Part shown: positions 1-6,127 of the stretch, piece after piece
Layout of the letters: the number at the start of each line of letters is the position of its first letter
Numbering within the stretch: the first letter of the stretch is position 1
Origin: Candidatus Saccharimonadia bacterium
GTDB taxonomy: Bacteria; Patescibacteriota; Saccharimonadia; Saccharimonadales; Saccharimonadaceae
Assembly (NCBI GenBank): GCA_023262335.1
Contig: JALRBE010000055.1
Span: forward strand, 1-6,127
DNA: 6,127 nucleotides
Direction: 5' to 3'
The notes under the pieces: model-generated
Database searches by the model: none
What the model was told of the DNA's origin: nothing
What the model saw: the letters and a program-made list of their open reading frames with translations, nothing else
Translations under genes and position numbers: made by a program

Positions 1-2124
<2,124 letters not shown>

Positions 2125-2227
2125 TGTTTTTATAGGATGCCTTCCCTTCTATATCTGACAGGCTTAAGCGTTATTATGGCTTATGCCGTTTTGGAAGGCA
2201 AGAACGTTTTGCGCCGCGGCGCGTTCG
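2125..2227. other. Intergenic gap between glycosidase and kinase, with weak inverted repeat
   Basis: The gap is 103 bp. Arms at 2161-2170 and 2178-2187 pair at 8 of 10 positions around a 7-nt loop. No T-run follows on the minus strand, so this is a poor terminator, and the kinase may be partly cotranscribed with the operon upstream. A TATAAA lies at 2129-2134 on the minus strand, but there is no good -35 and it sits only 4 nt from the TTG, so I do not call a promoter. Confidence 0.4.
2140..2148 (-). promoter_or_regulatory. Purine-rich ribosome site upstream of the kinase
   Basis: The minus strand reads AAGGGAAGG here. It lies 15 nt before the TTG at 2124, which is long for a Shine-Dalgarno site. 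It lies only 6 nt before an in-frame ATA at 2133. The spacing therefore leaves the exact start uncertain: TTG is the conventional reading, and ATA would add only three residues. Confidence 0.45.
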
Positions 2228-3226
2228 TCATCCAAGCGAAATCACGCCGCGTTCGGCGAGGTCCCTGAAATTCCACATGCCGCCACCTTCGGCTTTGTAG
2301 TTCCAGTAGATCGAGCCCGCCGATTTTTGGTACGCCGCACGCTGCATGCGGGCGTTCGCGGCGAGCAAGTCCATATGCGTGTTTTTCGGCGCAGCGTCGA
2401 AGAACCGCTGCGGCAGCACGGTGCTCCATTCGCCTACCAAAACCGGCTGCCACAACTGCAATGACCGTAATAGGAACTTGCGACGCCAGGCGGATTTTTT
2501 GAGATACGAATCGAGGTCGTCGCCCGGCAGCGGGAACGCGTACCAATGGACGTCCATGAGCACGGGGTGGCTTTTCCGCGGCCATAACGCGCCGGCGAAC
2601 AGCAGCGGTTGGAAACCGTCGTGGAACACCACGCGCGTGCCGGGTCGCAAAACCTGGCGCAGCCGCGCGTAAGCTTTGCGGTAAAAGCGCAGCAGCGTCC
2701 AAAAATGCCCTCGTGCCAACGGTTCGTTCAGCAGTTCGATGCCCCACAGGGCTGGTGAGTCTTTGTACCGCTCGGCAATCCGTACGAGCAGTTCGAGCGC
2801 TTCGTTTTGCGCGCTGCGGTCGCTAAACCACGCGGCCTTCCCTGTTTTGCCGCTGTTGTCGAATCCGTTCTGCGAGCCGCGCACGCCGTGCAGGTCTATG
2901 AGCACGTTCAGGCCGTGTTTTTCGGCCCAGCGCATGGCGTCGTCCAAGTACGTAACGCTCGCACTGTAGCCGTCCGTGTTTTCGAACAGCCAATACCCCA
3001 CGGGAATCCGCACCAGGTTGACACCGTGCGCGGCCAGCCACTTGAAGTCGGCTTCGCGGACGAACGCGTGGCGGTGGGCGTCGATACGCTTTTTAGCGCC
3101 GGGCATGCGCATGAACGAGTGCTCGTCGGGGGCATCGGTACCGGCGAACAGCGAGGGCGTGAGCCAGCGTTCGAGCACGAGCCATCCGCCCAAGTTGACG
3201 CCGCGAACGTGGTCGTCGTGATTCAC
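2228..3226 (-). CDS. Glycoside hydrolase family 5, exo-beta-1,3-glucanase-like (GH5_9 type)
   Basis: This is a 332-aa single-domain enzyme. The N-terminus RGVNLGGWLVLERWLTPSLF, followed by DE at 34-35, closely recalls the yeast EXG1-type exo-1,3-beta-glucanases. Family landmarks occur in order: Arg73 in VRIPVGYW, His113 in DLHG, acid/base Glu168 in LLNEP, His227 and Tyr229 in HWY, nucleophile Glu266 in GEWS, and Trp308 near the C-terminus. The catalytic set is complete. The family hydrolyses beta-glucosidic bonds with retention; a beta-1,3-glucan substrate is inferred from resemblance only. The start is GTG at 3226, with GAGG at 3236-3239 inside the end of the upstream gene. A TAA codon directly precedes the GTG in frame, so no signal peptide can be added. 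The enzyme therefore appears cytoplasmic. It is the last gene of the three-gene operon, 3 bp after the hydrolase, and is probably translationally coupled to it. Confidence 0.88.
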   Translation of the reverse strand: MNHDDHVRGVNLGGWLVLERWLTPSLFAGTDAPDEHSFMRMPGAKKRIDAHRHAFVREADFKWLAAHGVNLVRIPVGYWLFENTDGYSASVTYLDDAMRWAEKHGLNVLIDLHGVRGSQNGFDNSGKTGKAAWFSDRSAQNEALELLVRIAERYKDSPALWGIELLNEPLARGHFWTLLRFYRKAYARLRQVLRPGTRVVFHDGFQPLLFAGALWPRKSHPVLMDVHWYAFPLPGDDLDSYLKKSAWRRKFLLRSLQLWQPVLVGEWSTVLPQRFFDAAPKNTHMDLLAANARMQRAAYQKSAGSIYWNYKAEGGGMWNFRDLAERGVISLG

Positions 3227-3229
3227 TTA

Positions 3230-4468
3230 TTACCGCCTCGGTGACAATTCAACGGAAACCACGGGCGGCAAACGGTCGATGATATCAGCGGGAATCGGTT
3301 CGGGTGGCTTGATTGCTCGGTCCTTCGCGGTCGGAATGCTGGCGGCGATCGCGTCGCCGTACTCCGGTTCGCCGCCGACGCCGTGGTCGACGCGCAGGAC
3401 GCTCAGTATGCCAGGAGCGATTCGGTCATGAATCGCCCGGTTGTATTCGGTCGGCCGTTCGGCCGGGTTGGCGTGACCGATGTTGTGGATGTCGAGCACT
3501 TGCAGCGGCACGAAATGGTCGGTCGCTGCCTGAACGATGCTTTCGCCGCTGGCGGTCACGTTGACCACGGCGTCGTCGCGCGGGTCGAGGCTGCGGGTGT
3601 AATAAACGTTCGGCGGTTCCTTGCCGTCGACTTCTTTCGAAAGCGTTTCGAGGCTTCGCTCCACGCCGTAGCGGAAATGAAAATTATATTGCGATGAAAT
3701 CAGGCTGCCGCTGGCGGCGCTGCGGTTGCGGGTCTTTTCGTTCTCGACGCTGTCGATCGTGGCGTCGAGCTTGTCGAAGTCCACGGCCCACTCTTGTTTG
3801 TCGTAGTAATCGTTATTGCGGGCAAGCACTTCGGCAGTCAGGCGGGCTTTTTTGGAGTACACCAATTCGGGCCAGTAATTCAGGATGGCGCTCATGGCGC
3901 GGCCGCCGTCGCGGCTTTTCGCGGTCAGGCCCTCGTTGCCCACGGGCGAGCTGTTCAGGGTCACGCTCAGCACGTGCAGGTCGTCGTGCTTCTCGTAAAT
4001 TTCGGCAGCTACGGCAAGTTCTATTGGGCCGCCCATGCTGTAGCCGTCGAACGCCAGGTATTTGATGCCGTTGTCGTGCGCGTTCCGTACGACCGCTTCG
4101 GTCAGCTCTTCGATGTTGATGTCACGGTTGCTGTATTCCACGGCGAACACGTTGCCGAGTTCGTGGTGCGCGGTCAGTTTGCGCGCGGTTTCGGACGGGT
4201 TGCGCGTGCCAAGACCGGTCGCCACGTAGGTCGCGACTTCGGCCTTTGCGGGGTCGTTGGTCAGGTAGATGGCATGGACTTGCGGGCGGGCGTCGGCGAG
4301 CTCTGCCTTGCCGGCGTTGATGTCGTGCTGCAAATACGCTACGCCGCCGCCCAACGCGCCGTTCACGCTCAGCAGAGCGGCAAGACCAAGTTTGCCGACC
4401 GTTTTGGCGAACCGATGCTCGCGTTTTTCAGCGCCCTTGCCGGCACGTTCTACTGATTTTTTGCCCAT
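3230..4468 (-). CDS. Membrane-anchored alpha/beta hydrolase
   Basis: The protein has 412 aa. A basic N-terminus (several Lys/Arg in residues 3-26) is followed by one hydrophobic stretch at about 27-46. This fits an uncleaved signal anchor with the catalytic part outside. The nucleophile elbow is FDGYSMGG with Ser144. Likely triad partners are an Asp in LDPRDDAVVN (295, 298 or 299) and His332 in IGHANPAERP; these follow the usual order Ser-Asp-His. The last 40 residues or so are Pro-rich and probably flexible. The substrate (ester, lipid, peptide or other) cannot be told. The ATG at 4468 lies inside the upstream Ham1-like gene (19-bp overlap, different frame) and has no strong ribosome site, which suggests translational coupling. 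It ends in TAA at 3230-3232, followed at once by a second in-frame TAA and then the GTG of the glycosidase gene. Confidence 0.82.
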   Translation of the reverse strand: MGKKSVERAGKGAEKREHRFAKTVGKLGLAALLSVNGALGGGVAYLQHDINAGKAELADARPQVHAIYLTNDPAKAEVATYVATGLGTRNPSETARKLTAHHELGNVFAVEYSNRDINIEELTEAVVRNAHDNGIKYLAFDGYSMGGPIELAVAAEIYEKHDDLHVLSVTLNSSPVGNEGLTAKSRDGGRAMSAILNYWPELVYSKKARLTAEVLARNNDYYDKQEWAVDFDKLDATIDSVENEKTRNRSAASGSLISSQYNFHFRYGVERSLETLSKEVDGKEPPNVYYTRSLDPRDDAVVNVTASGESIVQAATDHFVPLQVLDIHNIGHANPAERPTEYNRAIHDRIAPGILSVLRVDHGVGGEPEYGDAIAASIPTAKDRAIKPPEPIPADIIDRLPPVVSVELSPRR

Positions 4469-5010
4469 TCCCCGAATTGCTTCCAGTGTATGAGCTCTTC
4501 GCTTGCCGACGCGATGTCGCCCGCGGCGAGCTGCTCGGCCATGGTTTTGTCGCCGTACAATATGATGACCTGTTCGATCGCTTCGTTGCTTTGTTCGCGG
4601 CCGCGCGCTTCGGTAATGAACCGGCCTTCGTAGGAGCCGACAACGTGGTGCAACGTGGTGCCGTCGTAGTACGCGAGGTGTTCGTTGCAGAATATGCGCT
4701 TGTCAGCGTGGTTTGCCATCAGGGCCAACCAATCTTCGGCCTGCAACCAGGTGTTGATGTCTTTCATGTAGCCACCCGGGAACCCGCCAAGCGCCGGGAT
4801 TTCCCATGTGGTATCACTGACGACGATCGGCTTGCCGGCTGCCGCATAGGCCGCCCGTGCCTTGGCCTTGGCGATTTCGGCCGCGTCGTTATGCTGGATT
4901 TCGTCCATGGCGACGTCGATTTGTTCGACGGAAATGCCGAATGGCTTGAGCGTGGTCGAGGCCTCGATGATCTTGCGGGAATTGCCTGTGGCGAATAGCA
5001 CGTGTTTCAT
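4450..5010 (-). CDS. Divergent Ham1/RdgB-like nucleoside triphosphate pyrophosphatase
   Basis: The protein has 186 aa, close to the usual family size. The N-terminal FATGNSRKIIEA (6-17) is the Ham1 nucleotide-binding signature. The stretch EIAKAKARAA plus VVSDTTWEIPALGGFPGGY (63-81) matches the block that in Escherichia coli RdgB reads ENAILKAR...ADDSGLAVD..GG.PG.Y. Asp66 aligns with the second Asp, the catalytic one. The family cleaves non-canonical purine triphosphates such as ITP, dITP and XTP to monophosphate plus pyrophosphate, keeping them out of DNA and RNA in the cytoplasm. Oddities are that DSG has become DTT, and that the C-terminal GFGYDP and SHR substrate motifs are not recognisable, so specificity may differ. 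The start is ATG at 5010, giving the expected MKHVLFATGN N-terminus. An upstream in-frame ATG at 5091 would add 27 residues encoded by promoter DNA. It is the first gene of the operon. Confidence 0.82.
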   Translation of the reverse strand: MKHVLFATGNSRKIIEASTTLKPFGISVEQIDVAMDEIQHNDAAEIAKAKARAAYAAAGKPIVVSDTTWEIPALGGFPGGYMKDINTWLQAEDWLALMANHADKRIFCNEHLAYYDGTTLHHVVGSYEGRFITEARGREQSNEAIEQVIILYGDKTMAEQLAAGDIASASEELIHWKQFGEWAKNQ

Positions 5011-5016
5011 CTTTTT

Positions 5017-5045
5017 ATTATAGCACAAATTTATTAAAAAGTAAA
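5017..5045 (-). promoter_or_regulatory. Promoter of the Ham1-like/hydrolase/glycosidase operon
   Basis: On the minus strand there is a -10 TATAAT at 5017-5022, preceded by TGC (extended -10, 5023-5025), a 17-bp spacer, and a -35 TTTACT at 5040-5045 (4 of 6 match to TTGACA). Only six bases, AAAAAG, separate the -10 from the ATG at 5010. Transcription would thus start at or next to the A of the start codon, giving a leaderless mRNA. Confidence 0.75.
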
Positions 5046-5060
5046 CTGTTTGCAGTTCAC
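5041..5060. repeat. Short inverted repeat overlapping the operon -35
   Basis: Arms at 5041-5048 (gtaaactg) and 5053-5060 (cagttcac) flank a 4-nt loop, with one mismatch in DNA that becomes a G-U pair in RNA. The right-hand part of the operon -35 lies in one arm. On the minus strand the stem is followed by TTTTT at 5036-5040. It may be an operator, a weak second terminator for the 85-aa gene, or both; the sequence alone does not decide. Confidence 0.5.
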
Positions 5061-5082
5061 GTTTGTGGCGAAATTTTGGGGC

Positions 5083-5147
5083 AAAAAGCAAAGAGCTCCG
5101 CGGTATCCACGGAGACTCTTGGCCTCGAGCATGGATACGGCGGAGCT
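5083..5147 (-). terminator. Intrinsic terminator of the 85-aa gene
   Basis: Arms at 5094-5109 and 5132-5147 pair at 15 of 16 positions (one C-C mismatch) around a 22-nt loop. On the minus strand the stem is followed by a U-rich stretch, CTTTGCTTTTT, ending at 5083. The stem begins 8 bases after the TAG of the 85-aa gene. On the plus strand no T-run follows, so it works in one direction only. Confidence 0.8.
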
Positions 5148-5155
5148 GGACGAGC

Positions 5156-5413
5156 CTAGTTCGGCTCGATAGTGAGTGCGCCGACGCAGCCGCTCAGTCT
5201 GATGTCAGGTCGAACCAAGTGTATCGAACCGGTCTCCTGCATCATTTCACGAATCAACTCTCCGCACTTTTTCCGTATCGTCTCGGTGAGCTCAAGCCGG
5301 CTCATGCGTTTTTTGATGGTGTACACGAACGTTGTATTGCCGAAGGAGCTTCCTTCGTTCACTGGTACGTTGAAGCTGAAGTAGACGCAGTACTCACCAG
5401 GTTCCATCGCCAT
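5156..5413 (-). CDS. Uncharacterised 85-aa protein
   Basis: I do not recognise this family. ATG at 5413 is chosen because AGGA lies 8 bases upstream and the promoter ends well before it. An ATG at 5407 is a weaker alternative, and a more distant in-frame ATG at 5494 would place coding sequence across the promoter. The protein has no signal peptide or membrane segment. By eye it has two beta strands (about 6-17 and 26-33), a long charged helix (about 38-60), then two short strands (about 63-68 and 73-82), which could be a small alpha/beta fold. Cysteines are at 9, 50 and 76, with no metal-binding spacing. It is flanked by its own promoter and terminator, so it is a monocistronic unit, divergent from the ArsR gene. 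The control elements make it very likely real; its function is unknown. Confidence 0.78.
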   Translation of the reverse strand: MAMEPGEYCVYFSFNVPVNEGSSFGNTTFVYTIKKRMSRLELTETIRKKCGELIREMMQETGSIHLVRPDIRLSGCVGALTIEPN

Positions 5414-5452
5414 CTCTATTGTCCTATCGTCGGAAGTTGGTCGATTAATACA

Positions 5453-5481
5453 ATTATAGCATAAAAATAATAAAAAAGCAA
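5453..5481 (-). promoter_or_regulatory. Promoter of the 85-aa gene
   Basis: On the minus strand there is a -10 TATAAT at 5453-5458 with upstream TGC (extended -10), a 17-bp spacer, and TTGCTT at 5476-5481 as a weak -35 (3 of 6). The surrounding DNA is very AT-rich. The predicted start lies near 5446, giving an untranslated leader of about 33 nt that contains the ribosome site. Unlike its two neighbours, this gene would not be leaderless. Confidence 0.72.
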
Positions 5482-5512
5482 TAGTACTATGCAATTCCGC
5501 ACCGTCGCCATG

Positions 5513-5541
5513 TTGACGAACGGCTTTTCACGCGCTATCAT
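5513..5541 (+). promoter_or_regulatory. Promoter of the ArsR/SRPBCC operon
   Basis: TTGACG at 5513-5518 (5 of 6) and TATCAT at 5536-5541 (5 of 6) are separated by 17 bp, the best-matched promoter in the window. The ATG follows 8 bases after the -10, and there is no ribosome site between them. The transcript is predicted to be leaderless or to have one or two leader bases. Confidence 0.8.
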
Positions 5542-5558
5542 TTAACTATATGGTTGAA
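5541..5558. promoter_or_regulatory. Candidate ArsR operator over the start codon
   Basis: The half-sites tttaactat (5541-5549) and atggttgaa (5550-5558) are inverted repeats matching at 7 of 9 positions. The palindrome spans the end of the -10, the predicted transcription start and the ATG. A dimeric ArsR repressor bound here would block initiation. This is inferred from position and symmetry only. Confidence 0.4.
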
Positions 5559-5873
5559 CGAACGATAGAACTCAACGACATTTTTGCCTCGCTGGCCGAC
5601 CCTACCCGCCGGGACATACTGGCACGGGTGGCACGCGGCGAATTGTCCGTGAGTGATATCGCGAACGGCTACGACATGAGTCTGGCCGCCATATCCAAGC
5701 ATGTGAACGTGCTGGAACGGGCAAAACTTATCATCAAACGGAGGGAGGGCAAAAAACAAATGGTCACGCTCGCGCCCGACGCGCTCATGAGCGCCGATGA
5801 ATACCTGGAACAGTACCGCCAAATGTGGGAGCAGAAATTCAACAAACTGGACGAACTATTAAAGGAGGAATAA
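5550..5873 (+). CDS. ArsR-family winged-helix transcriptional repressor
   Basis: The protein has 107 aa, typical of the family. It opens with IFASLADPTRRDIL, the classical ArsR first helix, followed by ELSVSDIANGYDMSLAAISKHVNVLERA (31-58) as the helix-turn-helix, then the wing at about 60-75 (LIIKRREGKKQMVTLAP). A charged C-terminal helix (83-107) probably forms the dimer interface. It contains no cysteine, so the classical thiol metal site is missing. That fits the ArsR subgroup paired with SRPBCC proteins rather than an arsenic or metal sensor. ArsR proteins usually repress their own operon until a ligand or partner releases them. The ATG at 5550 is the natural start for the domain despite the lack of a ribosome site, because the promoter predicts leaderless translation. 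Confidence 0.93.
   Translation: MVERTIELNDIFASLADPTRRDILARVARGELSVSDIANGYDMSLAAISKHVNVLERAKLIIKRREGKKQMVTLAPDALMSADEYLEQYRQMWEQKFNKLDELLKEE
5861..5868 (+). promoter_or_regulatory. Strong ribosome binding site of the SRPBCC gene
   Basis: AAAGGAGG, 8 bases before the ATG at 5877, lies inside the last codons of the ArsR gene. It contrasts with the leaderless first gene and fixes the start of the second. Confidence 0.9.
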
Positions 5874-5876
5874 GCA

Positions 5877-6127
5877 ATGGCAAACGAAGTGAAGGTAACC
5901 AAAGACCTTGAGAACAAAAAGCTGATCATCGAGCGTGAGTTCGACGGCCCGCTCGAGCGCGTATGGAAGGCCTATTCGGACCAAGCGACGTTCGAAAAAT
6001 GGTGGGGCCCCGAAGGCTGGGAAACGACCGCCAAGGAATTCGACTTTACCTCGGGCGGCCGCGTGCACTACGGTATGAAGTGCGTCGACGAAGCCCAGGG
6101 TGACTGGTTCGGCCAGTATTCATGGGG
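5877..6127 (+). CDS. SRPBCC/AHSA1-domain protein (3' end outside window)
   Basis: Eighty-three codons are visible. The pattern is an N-terminal strand LIIEREFDGPLERVWKAYSD (16-35), then FEKWWGPEGWETTAKEFDFTSGGRVHYGM (39-67), and then GDWFGQYSW. This is the characteristic opening of the Aha1 C-terminal-like (AHSA1) branch of the SRPBCC superfamily: a helix-grip fold with a hydrophobic pocket that binds small ligands or partners. Most of the C-terminal half, including the long closing helix, is beyond the edge. It begins 3 bases after the ArsR stop with a strong ribosome site, so the two form one operon. ArsR-AHSA1 pairs are widespread, and the SRPBCC protein is often the repressor's main target. 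The ligand is unknown. It is a cytoplasmic protein with no signal peptide. Confidence 0.9.
   Translation, partial: MANEVKVTKDLENKKLIIEREFDGPLERVWKAYSDQATFEKWWGPEGWETTAKEFDFTSGGRVHYGMKCVDEAQGDWFGQYSW

Noticed and set aside
2178..2187. Hairpin with 2161-2170 as a terminator of the operon
   Set aside because: Only 8 of 10 positions pair and no T-run follows on the minus strand.
2181..2231. A 16-codon ORF whose ATG overlaps the glycosidase TGA stop (ATGA)
   Set aside because: ATGA overlaps mark real coupled genes, but the product is only 16 residues, is highly basic and without features, and the same frame is open inside the glycosidase gene by chance.
3794..4456. A 220-codon plus-strand frame opposite the alpha/beta hydrolase
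   Set aside because: It is antisense to a well-supported gene, has no recognisable domain, and no ribosome site was seen.
4477..4998. A 173-codon plus-strand frame opposite the Ham1-like gene
   Set aside because: It is a shadow frame; the minus strand has the TGN..K signature, a promoter and operon context.
5011..5091. An N-terminal extension of the Ham1-like protein by 27 residues
   Set aside because: It would translate the promoter and the palindrome, and the family signature starts directly after the ATG at 5010.
5414..5494. An N-terminal extension of the 85-aa protein by 27 residues with a hydrophobic start
   Set aside because: These bases contain the -10 box and untranslated leader; the ATG at 5413 has a proper ribosome site.

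Overview
The window looks like a piece of a GC-rich bacterial chromosome with compact gene spacing. Coding DNA is GC-rich. The two gaps that flank the small gene at 5156-5413 are strongly AT-rich and carry recognisable sigma-70-type promoters. Stops TAA, TAG and TGA are all used, so the standard code applies. Two of the three good promoters sit so close to the start codon that the mRNA would be leaderless. That trait, the wording of the kinase H-box and the divergent Ham1-like protein remind me of Patescibacteria/CPR (Saccharibacteria-like). This is inference with low confidence; no rRNA, tRNA or marker gene is present to test it.

Layout, left to right. (1) 1-2124, minus strand: a membrane PAS-domain sensor histidine kinase whose 3' end lies outside the window. 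It has a long low-complexity C-terminal tail that becomes a perfect Ala-Pro repeat encoded by a 6-bp microsatellite at 1-77. (2) 2125-2227: a 103-bp gap with a weak inverted repeat and no convincing promoter. (3) 2228-5010, minus strand: a three-gene operon transcribed in the order Ham1/RdgB-like nucleotide pyrophosphatase (4450-5010), membrane-anchored alpha/beta hydrolase (3230-4468), GH5 exo-beta-1,3-glucanase-like glycosidase (2228-3226). The first two genes overlap by 19 bp. The second and third are 3 bp apart and in the same frame. (4) 5011-5155: the operon promoter, a small palindrome and a strong intrinsic terminator. (5) 5156-5413, minus strand: an unrecognised 85-aa protein with its own promoter, ribosome site and terminator. 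(6) 5550-6127, plus strand: an ArsR-type repressor followed 3 bp later by an SRPBCC/AHSA1-domain protein that runs off the right edge. This pair is a common autoregulated module.

The kinase and the ArsR module are two separate sensory units. The middle operon combines nucleotide-pool sanitation with two hydrolases, and the sequence does not show a shared purpose for them. I see no mobile element, CRISPR array or RNA gene. The least explained items are the orphan 85-aa gene, the divergent Ham1-like protein, the kinase tail with its microsatellite, and the glycosidase without a signal peptide placed in frame behind an anchored hydrolase.
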